From positions 867,738 through 931,737 of the forward strand of contig CAXAMN010021224.1 of NCBI GenBank assembly GCA_963970005.1: a DNA stretch of 64,000 bases, read 5' to 3'. This document shows, piece after piece, positions 32,717 to 41,680 of the stretch (the stretch's first letter is position 1; each line of letters starts with the position of its first letter). Position numbers and translations under genes: made by a program. Below the pieces are notes generated by a model, which worked only from the letters and a program-made list of their open reading frames with translations, made no database searches and was not told the origin of the DNA. The DNA comes from Durusdinium trenchii. Its lineage: Eukaryota; Sar; Dinophyceae; Suessiales; Symbiodiniaceae.

Positions 32717-34429
32717 AGTGCTCCTACATCACCCCCAGGGTGTTTGACCCCGCCCCCGGGGGATTTTGGGGGCCGCTCGCTGGGCCACAATGATGCTGAG
32801 GGGGCATCCGCTCACCCTCAGCGGACAGGCATGGCGGCTGCGCGCCCGCACTGGGTTTCGTGGGATGAAGTTCCATGGGATCCACTGGTGGTGCGCTCGT
32901 ATGGACCCTGGTTCTTAGAAGTGTTCTCGGGCACAGCTCGCTTGTCAACCTATGTGGCATCCCTGGGCATTCCAGTTCTGCCGCCTGTGGACATTGAGCT
33001 CTCTGAGATGGTGCCGCAGGCAGTTGATGTCCTGGACCTCGAGATCTGGGACCGCATCATGCAGCTCGCACATGTGGGCGCCATATTCTTTGTTCACTTG
33101 GGCACTCCATGCAATTCCTTTTCGTCCGCTCGCAAGCTCGATGGCAGGCCTCCTCCGCTGCGGTCCCCGCAGTGCCCTATGGGTTTGCCGGACCTCTCGG
33201 AGGCAAACCAAGGGATTCTCTTTCTGGGCAATATGTTTGCTTGCCGCTCGGTGGAACTGGCTATGGCTGTCTTTTCCACGGGTGGTGACTTCTCGATCGA
33301 GAACCCCTTGCTGAGCTTGCTTTGGGCTACCCCGTTGCTGGTGGAACTGGCCAGGCTCGCTCGCTGCTTCGACGTGGACTTTGATCAGTGCGTCTATGGA
33401 GCTCCTTCTGTGAAGCCTACCCGGCTCCGAGTCACCGCGCAGATCTTTGAAGTGCTCAGTGTGTCGTGTCCCGGCAACCATGCGCATGTGCAGCTCCGGG
33501 GCCAGATCTGGGACGCCAAGAAAGAACGTTTTGTTTTCAGGACCAAGCTCGCACAGGAGTATCCCTATGCCTTGTGCGCCTCTATGGCCCTACTGGTCCA
33601 CCAGCTCTGGTTGGGGGAGCTCCCACAGTTTGATGCCTCGTTCAATTTGGCTCCTGTCGATCGCAAGCGGCCCCTGGGTCAATTGGCTCGCTGGAAAGGA
33701 CACCGTCAAGAAGACTCCGCTCGCCAAGCCTTGGTCTCGGGGTACCAGCTCAAGCGTGGTGCTCTCAAGCCCCTCTTGGACATCGAGATGGAGCCAGGCC
33801 AGGCAGCTCGCTGGGCCTTGACGGTGGTTCATCCATTCACAGTGCAGCTCGACGTGGAGGCCTCGTTGCAGACCGCAGTTCATGCTCTGGCTTTGCAACC
33901 TGCTGCGGTCATAGCACGTCGCTTAGAAGCTCTGCAATGGTGGGAAGCCGAAGCTCATCGGCTGCTGCCTGAGACGATCGCTCGCATTGAAGCTCAGTCG
34001 GATCCTGACCTTCGGACCCTTCTGCGGGGTTGCTCTGAATCTCAGACACCCAAGCTCGGGCAAGTCTGTCATGTTGCTCTTTACGAAGCCATGCTCCTGA
34101 AGGTCGCCTCGGTGGATGTGCAGCTCGCAGATGATTTGCTTCATGGGTTCCCGATCGTGGGGGCAATCAGAGCTTCGGGGCGATGGCCGCCGTATGCCAA
34201 GCCTCAGGTGGTCTTGCCTGTCAGTGATGCTCTAGCACGGGCCTGGGAGATCCGCAAGAAGATCGTTCAGCGAGTTAAGGCAGTTCAAGTCTCCGAAAAC
34301 TTGCAGAAGATCTGGGATGCAACGCTCGAGGACTGCTCGGAAGGGTCATGCAAGGGGCCCTGGTTTTCTGAGAAAGAGGTCTCTGAGTTTTTTAGGTTGC
34401 GAAGACTGGATCCCAACACAAAGATTTGA
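32717..34429 (+). CDS. cytosine-methyltransferase-like domain, N-terminal part of Pol
   Basis: It is open from just after the Gag TGA. The first ATG is at 32831 (MAAARPHWVSWDEVPW). Motifs in order: FLEVFSGTARL at 32912-32944 (SAM-loop-like motif I), GTPCNSFSSAR at 33101-33133 with Cys codon 33110-33112 (motif IV-like), FSIENPLLSLLW with Glu codon 33299-33301 (motif VI-like, ENP instead of ENV), and YGAPSVKPTRLRVT from 33395. This resembles C5-cytosine methyltransferases more than Dam. Residues after about 300 are helical and unassigned (a linker to RT). The frame ends at TGA 34427-34429, but RT sequence begins before that in the +1 frame (WFSEKEVSEFFRLRR is followed by WIPTQRF), so the two are one protein broken by a single-base indel near 34402-34410. 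It may methylate the element's own DNA, or be a repurposed fold. Activity is inference. Confidence 0.7.
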   Translation, partial: SAPTSPPGCLTPPPGDFGGRSLGHNDAEGASAHPQRTGMAAARPHWVSWDEVPWDPLVVRSYGPWFLEVFSGTARLSTYVASLGIPVLPPVDIELSEMVPQAVDVLDLEIWDRIMQLAHVGAIFFVHLGTPCNSFSSARKLDGRPPPLRSPQCPMGLPDLSEANQGILFLGNMFACRSVELAMAVFSTGGDFSIENPLLSLLWATPLLVELARLARCFDVDFDQCVYGAPSVKPTRLRVTAQIFEVLSVSCPGNHAHVQLRGQIWDAKKERFVFRTKLAQEYPYALCASMALLVHQLWLGELPQFDASFNLAPVDRKRPLGQLARWKGHRQEDSARQALVSGYQLKRGALKPLLDIEMEPGQAARWALTVVHPFTVQLDVEASLQTAVHALALQPAAVIARRLEALQWWEAEAHRLLPETIARIEAQSDPDLRTLLRGCSESQTPKLGQVCHVALYEAMLLKVASVDVQLADDLLHGFPIVGAIRASGRWPPYAKPQVVLPVSDALARAWEIRKKIVQRVKAVQVSENLQKIWDATLEDCSEGSCKGPWFSEKEVSEFFRLRRLDPNTKI

Positions 34430-35819
34430 AGTTGTTCAGAAGAATAAAGTTCGTGGTTGTGATAGTGCCACCACAAACATGATCAATCAAATCACCAAGA
34501 TCTCGGAGAAACTTCAATTGCCATCCACGGATTCCAATGTGGCAGCTCTGAGATTGCTGAGATCTGCAGTGCCGCTCGGCCAGTTTGCAGGCTGGGTTCT
34601 AGACGAGAGGAAGGCCTATAGGCAGATCGCAGTAAAGCCTGAACAGAGAAAGTTCTCGGTCATAGCCCTGAAAGATCCGAAGTCTGCTCGACCCGCTTTC
34701 TTTGTTATGATCGGGCACTCTTTTGGGTTGGTGTCCGCGGTTTACAACTACAATCGTAGATCGGCTGCCATCAATGAAATTCTGGTCAAACTGTTCGGTT
34801 TAGTGGCGTTCAGTTTTTATGATGACAAGTATGGTTTCGAGCTCGAGTCAACAGCCGCGAGCGCTCGCCTTGTGGCAGAGTGTGTTCACACGTGGCTAGG
34901 AGCACGATATGACCAGAAGAAACTTCAGTTGTCTGAGGCTCCAACCATTTTAGGAGTGACATACAACCTGAAGGATATGCAGCTCGAAATCAAGGCAGAT
35001 CGCAAAGAAGACCTTTCAGGCGAGATCCGCTCGATCCTGGACAACAACGTGCTGGACCCAGGGACGGCAGGCAAGCTCAAGGGCAAGCTGATGTTCGGAG
35101 CATCACAGCTCTGGGGCAAAGTAGGACGAGCTTTTCTGAGGGTGCTCTCGGAACGCCAGTATATGAAGTTCCCGATCGGACCAAAGTTCGGTCTTGATAA
35201 GCCGCTCAGGCTGGCGCTCTCTCAATGGCTTAAGTTGGTCAACGAGGGCCCTCCCCGAACGATCGATAGGCAAGTGCAGAAGAAGTCCGATTGTGTGATT
35301 TTTACTGACGGATTTACACCTGATCCTCGGACGCCTGCACATGAAAGATTGCCTGATCGAGTTGGGGCAGTCCTGTTTGATAGGCGTTTATCTAGACCGA
35401 TCCAATTCACCTCCGTTGTTCCCCAATCGGTGAGTAAGCTCTGGCTACCCCGATCGACGCAGATTATACCCATTGAAATGCTCGCGCCAATACTGGCTCT
35501 CAAAACTTTTGCTGATCGCTTGTGTGGTGCGGATGTCATTATTTTAATTGACTCCGAAGTCGTGGAAGCCGCACTAGTGAAAGGCTATTCTAGCAAAGAA
35601 GACGTCTGCTCGCTGATCTCGATCTTTTGGGATTTAGCTCTCGAGCTGAAATGTAAGGTCTTCTTGGATCGGGTGTCTACGGACGCTAATCCGGCCGACT
35701 GGCCGTCCAGGAATGACCTGGCTCGTGGCGAGGCCGCTGGATGGGTGACTGTGGACGCTCGTTGGCCTGTGCTGCTTGCTCCTCGTTCTGGGCCTGGGAG
35801 TGATCATGGATGCACATGA
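34404..35819 (+). CDS. reverse transcriptase and RNase H, C-terminal part of Pol
   Basis: RT signals: WIPTQRFEVVQKNKVRGCDS (fingers), WVLDERKAYRQIAV with the first catalytic Asp, a shared-fold segment GHSFGLVSAVYNYNRRSAA, and the FYDDKYG box (Tyr-Asp-Asp at 34818-34826). RNase H carries Asp in VIFTDGF (35307-35309), Glu in IEMLAPILALK (35475-35477), Asp in IILIDSE (35550-35552) and Asp in STDANPADW (35682-35684), giving the full D-E-D-D set. The frame is open upstream from 34317 but is real only from the junction near 34404. It stops at TGA 35817-35819. No integrase or protease follows. The order and box resemble DIRS/Ngaro RT/RH, as expected for a tyrosine-recombinase retroelement. Confidence 0.88.
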   Translation, partial: DWIPTQRFEVVQKNKVRGCDSATTNMINQITKISEKLQLPSTDSNVAALRLLRSAVPLGQFAGWVLDERKAYRQIAVKPEQRKFSVIALKDPKSARPAFFVMIGHSFGLVSAVYNYNRRSAAINEILVKLFGLVAFSFYDDKYGFELESTAASARLVAECVHTWLGARYDQKKLQLSEAPTILGVTYNLKDMQLEIKADRKEDLSGEIRSILDNNVLDPGTAGKLKGKLMFGASQLWGKVGRAFLRVLSERQYMKFPIGPKFGLDKPLRLALSQWLKLVNEGPPRTIDRQVQKKSDCVIFTDGFTPDPRTPAHERLPDRVGAVLFDRRLSRPIQFTSVVPQSVSKLWLPRSTQIIPIEMLAPILALKTFADRLCGADVIILIDSEVVEAALVKGYSSKEDVCSLISIFWDLALELKCKVFLDRVSTDANPADWPSRNDLARGEAAGWVTVDARWPVLLAPRSGPGSDHGCT

Positions 35820-35842
35820 GTTGAGATAGTTCCCTGCAGTCC

Positions 35843-35852
35843 NNNNNNNNNN
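35843..35852. other. assembly gap (10 N)
   Basis: Ten N, 23 bases after the RT/RNase H stop. The true length is unknown, so the 3' end of the element is not visible. The sequence after the gap does not share the composition of the element. Confidence 1.
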
Positions 35853-38780
35853 TGAATGAAAGTGTGATCCAGTCACACGGTCGTGAAGCTATTTGAGTAT
35901 TCAACTTGTTTGGAGGTGCTCAGCCAGGGCAGGGGTTCGGGGGTTTGAGTCCACAACCAGCTGTGGGACATGAACACAAGGGAAGGGAGTTGTACTGGAT
36001 CTTGGCTTTGGGCCCTCTAGAGTTTCAAAGGCTATTCGATTCCTTTACACCCCACCCATAAGATCACGGTGCACCGAGTTTTTTTCATGTTTTTTCATTG
36101 GCTGACCTACATGGGCATGTTCTTCTGGATTTCTGGGTCTTTGAAAAGGCCCTCCCTTTCGGCTGCTTTCTCAGGGCATGTCCATGAACGAGGATGAGCA
36201 GTTCGAAGCCATCAAGCAGGCGAGGTCGTGGGTTCCGGAGAGGTGAGGGGTCAGGTTCTTGCGGGCACCGACCCATATATAGCGACCTGATGGGTCCTAA
36301 TGGACCCATTGGTGTGTCACGGAATTCAGAGTTCTTAGGAATCGGAATTGACTTCAATATAGCAGCAGAGGACGTGTTGAAGTCCTTTGCAGTGCCTTAC
36401 AAAAAACCTCGATTGATTTGAGGTCTTCAAGAAGGTCCTCTCCTTGGGCTCTCGAGCATTTGGCGCCAGGAAGAGAAAGAGGATCCTTTTTCCCTTAGTC
36501 GAATTCTTTGCACAAGCAGAAGACCCGTCGACATGTCCGTATTCAGTCCAGTGCTGAGATAGATGGATGATTGTCATGTTGATCAACGCCAGCCCTATAG
36601 GTTGCGGTGTTTGTCCGAACTTACTTCTCACAGAGCTGTTTGGAGCTCATTTCGGCACCTTCCAAGCTGCACGCGCCGCACTCGCCACGGCACCTGCCGC
36701 AACTGCGATGCGCAGCAGGTGATATTGACCTTCACGAAGCAGGACTTCAGCCGCCTGCGCGGCCTTTCCCAGAAGCTCTTCAGGCACGGCCACAAGACCA
36801 GTCAGCAGTACGGAATAGTGCGAGGCTAATCCAGATTGGCAATCCAATCTTTGGGCCCAAAGTCCCTCATTGTACAAGAAATTAAGTTGGCGCCAAAGGA
36901 TGTGAGGTTTGGAAGATACAGTTTCTTTTTCGGGAGGGCGTCCTTGTGCCCTGCGAGTGCTTTTGGAGAATTTATTGGACCCTGCAGCTGTGCCCAGAGC
37001 GCATTCCAGTTGGTAGCATGTGTTTCCAAGATGTCCAAGTATATAATATACCTCGAGGATTTGAGGAATGTGGGACATTCAGTACCGTACCGGTTCAACT
37101 TGAGACGTTCAGTGCATCCTTGAGAGGTTGGTTCTGGGTATTTGAGAGGTTTTGTATGCATCGACATCAAGTGAATAAATTGGTGCGACAGGGTGGTGTG
37201 AAAACAATGTTGCTCCTCACAATTGTTTTTTGGGGTGCTGGAAACCTTTGAGACAACACCTAGACCAAGGCCACCCAAAAGACTGCCGAAGAAGGCTTGA
37301 GACAGATAGAATCTACACCTGCGGTGTTTCATGGAGCTCTATGGATCCGCCCAATTCTCGTTGATCCAGGTACGACCGCTTCCCAGCAAGTGATGAGAAG
37401 TCCAAGATCAGCACTAAGCCGCAGACAGAGATGGAGTACGAGCCACTTGGAAGTGTACCGCCGATGTTATGATCCGAAACTTGTACAAAGCCGGTATTGA
37501 TTTGAGGCTGCAGGAGTTCGCTTGCAACGAAGAGTGTCCCCCTGCAACCATTTGTTCCATAGATCCAAGGGATTCCTTGGAAACATGAGATGAGCGTAGG
37601 TCGAAGTGTGCGCCCAGACCGCCAGCACCAGAGCAGGAGGTTTTTTTTTGTTGTTTTTCGCCGACTGCGACATGCGCCAACCGACCAGCGACCGAACGCC
37701 CTGCGACATGCGACACGGCCCAAGGTTCGGCTCCGATTTGGACTTCATCTACCCCTTGGATGCTTGGACCCGGTGTGACGTGTGACTCACGTTCTTTTGG
37801 ACGGGTCGGGCGGAACCACCACCATCAAAAAGAAGGAGCCAGACCGTCCGGAAAGCACCCACTCGAAATGGGAGGCCGCGTTAGCCCGCGTTGTAGACTT
37901 GGGATGAATGGGGAATGTGAGTGCATGTGACTGCTCTTGACTGTGCATGTGCCTGTTCAAGATCAATAGTTCCAGCAGAAATGGTTTCAATATGCCCAAA
38001 ACTGTGCCCATGGGGAACGGTGTTGATGTCCTGGTGTCTTCACTTCGAAGGAGTGGTGTCAAGAGGTGCCCACTGGCCACAAATCACTTCTATTCTGATC
38101 TTCTTTCTGCTCTATCTATCGTGTGGTGCGAACAGTGGGAAAAGGCTTGTGAATGGGGTGGGGTTATCAACCATTATATACACATGGCTCGGATGTTGGT
38201 CAAGAGAGTTGGAGAGAGGGCCCAGCCAGTGTGCAAAAAAACCTTTTTACCCGGTGGGAGACATGGACATCCATCGGTACAGACATCCTTGTGTTCAGGA
38301 TTCCTACTGTGGAAGTCAAGCCCTGTCTCACAAAGTTGATGGGTAATACATTCCGGACCACCGCAAGACCGTGGAAACCTCCCACTATTCATTGCATCCT
38401 GGTAGTATCCACATGTGTATTTTTATCCTACAGTATTTGGGTGTCATGGTTCAGGTGTCCTGCTCCATCCGCATTTCCCTGGAATCTCCAACCTATACCA
38501 GGTTTTGCTTGACTAGTAGGTTCAGGATGATGTGTATTTTTTTTCCTATGGGTGATCAATAACGAAAAATATATGTTGTATTCTTTCCCGGTTCCTGGAC
38601 AGCAAATGCAAATATATACTGTAGATCAAACATATGGCACATGACTGTAGGCACCCCAAAAGCTGCGAGTAGCGGCCATGGTGGAGCTCCAAGACCTGGC
38701 AGTAATTCATGGCGTCCAAGATTTCGCTCGAATGCCCTCACCACGGAACCGGTGAACCCGACTTCAAGTACACTGGATCC
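35853..38780. other. mostly non-coding, one weak exon candidate
   Basis: Open segments at about 36647-36830 exist on both strands. Plus reads TRRTRHGTCRNCDAQQ, and minus reads an Ala-rich helix ending AARAAWKVPK. Neither is supported by splice borders or a known motif. Nothing else is recognised, apart from a T8 run at about 37640 and scattered hairpin fragments. Confidence 0.4.
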
Positions 38781-38785
38781 TGTCG

Positions 38786-38867
38786 TACCTCCGAAACGCG
38801 GTAGGGGACTGGACCATGGCACCCCAGCCCCCAGTCCCACCTAACCGAAGCTACTTGGAGCCCTAGG
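38786..38867. repeat. CCCTAGGG hairpin family, partial copy
   Basis: GTCGTACCTCCGAAACGCGG at the left and CTTGGAGCCCTAGGG at the right match the 113-bp variant. The left CCCTAGGG end is missing and the core has diverged (GGCACCCCAGCCCCCAGTCC). Confidence 0.6.
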
Positions 38868-39619
38868 GCCGAACATGGGACATGACTCGAACCCAGTTAT
38901 AATTACGACTGTCTCTATTTTCCGAGTGACGAACGGGCGACTCTATGTGGCCCGTCCGCCCGGCCATTGTCACCAAAACAGCGTGACCACTGACGACTTG
39001 GGTCTCCGCGTCAATCAAGGGCCCCATGCCGTACAAAGGCTCCAATCCTAGCTTCTAAGACCTCTTCTGGAAAATCTAGCTATAAACCACCCTAGCCCTG
39101 GGTGGTGCTGGTACATTGGCCCCCCTTTCAACCACCTGAGATGTTTCATGGGTGTGCCTTAACCACCGCAGCTCCCGCGTCCAAAGACTTTTCCATATGA
39201 TATGGTTGTTTGGGTTTCATCAATTGTCATGCTTCGTCGGCGTCGGATGCTTCTCTTTCGATGCTTCGTCGGATGCTTCGTCGTTTTTGTGGCTCTTTCA
39301 CGGGCTCCGGAGAACCGTTCGGAACCGCGGCTCGCTCGATCCACGACCTGAGTTTCTAAGGTAGTTGGGGTAGGTGCCAGCGTAGGCGCAGTTGTATACT
39401 GTTGGTGACAGGAGCCCAAATGGGATGAATTCTCCTTCATATACAGGTGAAAAGCTTTTAATGAACCAGGTAAATGAACTCATTTGACTGGACATGGTCC
39501 TATCAAAACACTACTTAAGGACGCACAGTGCACCCGGGTTCCGGGCCTCTTCTCTGATCCTTTGAGCCCCCACCCCCCATAAGCGGATATCTTCCTATTC
39601 AACTCAGGGGGGGGGAGTG

Positions 39620-39889
39620 CAGGGGTGGGTGATGAATCAGAAGGTCTAGTTAGACCCCCAAAGACTTACCCCAACCACCGGAACCTCAGGAGCTGCTTGG
39701 AGCCCGAACGGGAATCAAGAGTGGACCGATTCTCCACCGGATCTGAGGATGCGAGTACCTCAGGGGGCTGGCGCATGACGCCCGACGAACCGGAGCCGGA
39801 AAGCTCGGAGCAACTCTTCATGAACCGCGCCAAGGCGCGGCGTTGGAAACGCTACGCACCGGGGAAGAAACGGGGAGGTGGGTGATGTG
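39620..39889 (+). CDS. possible exon, basic C-terminus
   Basis: An open segment whose last 50 codons are protein-like (TPDEPEPESSEQLFMNRAKA, then RRWKRYAPGKKRG before TGA). Codons are rich in G/C at third positions. The upstream half overlaps a degenerate copy of the CCCTAGGG hairpin family, which argues against the whole frame being real. There is no domain and no splice partner that I can see. Confidence 0.25.
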
Positions 39890-41025
39890 GGGTGGATCTG
39901 CTGGGTGGGTGGCGGTGTTCTTGTAGGGAGCAAGCGCAATTTGGGTATTGATCTGGAATTTAGATGGTATAGCCGGTATAGCGCCGCATTTACTTCTGTA
40001 TTGCGGGGATTTGCGGGGTGTATAGGTCAGTGTAGGCGGCTCTTGAGGTTTAAGAGTCCTTCCATCCGCACAATAGAATTCCCACCTGTTCTATCCGAGC
40101 TAAACTGTCCTGCCCAGCAAGAGAGCCTTATCAGTGGTTGAGGACTGGATAAAGGGCATTCCAGCACCTTGCTTTGTACACAGTCGTCAACAATCCAGAG
40201 GCTTCTGGAACCCTTTGGAACAGTATGTTTAAAAATGCTTAACATGTAAACAAACACTTCTACACTTAAAATCTAAGTCCTTCATTCAGGCATGGGAAAA
40301 GCCTTGAACGACAACACTGAACCACTCCTGGAACTTTGAAAGGCAAACAGGCCCCTCCCAGGTGTCATGGTGTATACACAGATCTTTCGGGTCTGGTGCC
40401 ACACTAAGCCACTAAGCCCACGAAAAGCTGTTCGAAGAAACACGGAGCTCGACCAATGTTCACCAGTCTGGGCTCCACACAGCAGGCTATGCAACAGCTG
40501 CAGCCTGTTGTATCGACAGTCGCTTCAACATGTGGGTTTCGGCTCATCAGTCAAGCCTCGTCAAGCCGTTTGGAAGGGTTTCGGCTTTAAGGGTTTCCTC
40601 CACCATCTTCCTGGCAAATATGAAGATCAAGTCGCGTCATGCTTTACCTGGATCTTTCCACCGCGAGATGTTGGCCTTTCAGGTCGGGTTTGATGGATGA
40701 AAGGGCTTGAAAGGAGCCAACATTCAGCATCAGTTGAAAGATCCAGGTCTATGAATGCCTTTCTTTCGACCCCCCTTGAGCCCCTGAGCCCAGCACCAGA
40801 GGCGCTCATGGCCGACAGTGCCGGTGCTCCCAGTGTGAGATTCCCATGTGATTGGGAGCATCTAGCTTGAGCTTCCTCAGACTCGAGTATTAGAGGCTCG
40901 AACAGTACTCTATCAAAGCCCCCCCCTGTTTCGGGGTTCTAATAACCCCGATGGCAGGGGGTTTTTATGGACCGACATGTTTTGACCCTCTGACAGTCGG
41001 TGATTGAAGACACTCTTATCAAGGT
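39890..41025. other. no supported feature
   Basis: I see no coding exon. A degenerate inverted pair of CCCC / GGGG repeats (about 40919-40965, CCCCCCTGTTTCGGGGTT and complement-like text) is present but short. Confidence 0.4.
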
Positions 41026-41029
41026 TTGG

Positions 41030-41096
41030 GATCTAGCATGGTCTAACCACCTTCTGTGAGGATATATGAGGATATGGTACAGGAGCCCCAGGGTAA
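41030..41096 (+). repeat. CCCTAGGG hairpin family, degenerate partial copy
   Basis: GGTCTAACCACCTTCTGTGA, then GGATATGGTACAGGAGCCCC and AGGG, match the right arm of the complete copies with small insertions. The left terminus is not found. Confidence 0.6.
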
Positions 41097-41577
41097 TAGA
41101 CCTGGGCTTATGAGTTGCTACCTGTCTTTGGTAGGTGCAGTACCCCTCCAGCCAGTGTTCTACAGGGCAAAGAGCGCAGTTCTACTGGAGACAACTCTTC
41201 ATCGGCTCCTTTGAATCACCGCCGGTTTTCCAAATGGTAGTGACTCCCACTCCTTTGAATCACACTATATAATATTACATAATAGTATTTTAATATTACT
41301 ATATGATATATGACTCTATAATATCCAACGGTTTACCAATGGTCTCTAATGGTCTATATGTACCTGGAGTCGACCCGTTCGTACCTCGGAAAATGAGTAC
41401 AGTCGTACCTGTTTGTTATGGGGTCATGCCCCCATTTTCTAAGGTACTGGGAGGTACTGGGTCAGTCGGGTCGTATATATACCTAGAGCCGGCTCGTGAC
41501 CTTTGTTTGGATAGTTGACCCTATTTGGGATAGTTGATCTTTTAGAGGTTACTCAGGCTCCATGTGTATATATATAT

Positions 41578-41680
41578 ACCCTAGAAGTCCAAAGACTATA
41601 TTTTGACCAGCTGAAGTAAAGGATGTTCCCTTTCAGTTCCCCTAAAGACCATTCTTTTTAGAGTCTTTGACTCCCAGGGT
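41578..41680. repeat. hairpin element CCCTAGAAGTCCAAAGAC / GTCTTTGACTCCCAGGG
   Basis: The left arm CCCTAGAAGTCCAAAGAC pairs with the right arm GTCTTTGACTCCCAGGG. The two are separated by about 65 bases and bordered on both sides by runs of TATATA. A second, similar copy occurs at 62782-62870. This is a third MITE-like family of the window. Confidence 0.7.

Larger units (their letters stand above)
26536..35842 (+). mobile_element. putative DIRS-like tyrosine-recombinase retroelement with methyltransferase-like module
   Basis: This is an intron-free block, all plus strand, encoding in order ORF1 (unknown), a tyrosine recombinase, a Gag-like zinc-finger protein, a cytosine-methyltransferase-like domain, and RT/RNase H. 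Tyrosine recombinase plus RT/RNase H with no DDE integrase or aspartic protease visible is the signature of DIRS-type elements. Known DIRS elements usually have Gag, then recombinase, then RT/RH with a Dam-type adenine methylase C-terminal. Here the methyltransferase-like domain is N-terminal to RT and has a PC/ENP pattern. Only three lesions interrupt an otherwise complete set: +1 at 30598-30603, TGA at 32714-32716, and +1 near 34402-34410. So the copy is fairly young, or uses recoding. Ends are not defined: I found no terminal repeats, and an N gap lies 23 bases after the last stop. Whether ORF1 belongs to the element is uncertain. Confidence 0.65.

Noticed and set aside
32945..33898. Minus-strand open frames opposite the methyltransferase-like domain
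   Set aside because: They overlap a plus-strand reading frame with clear motifs, and the antisense products have no recognisable pattern.
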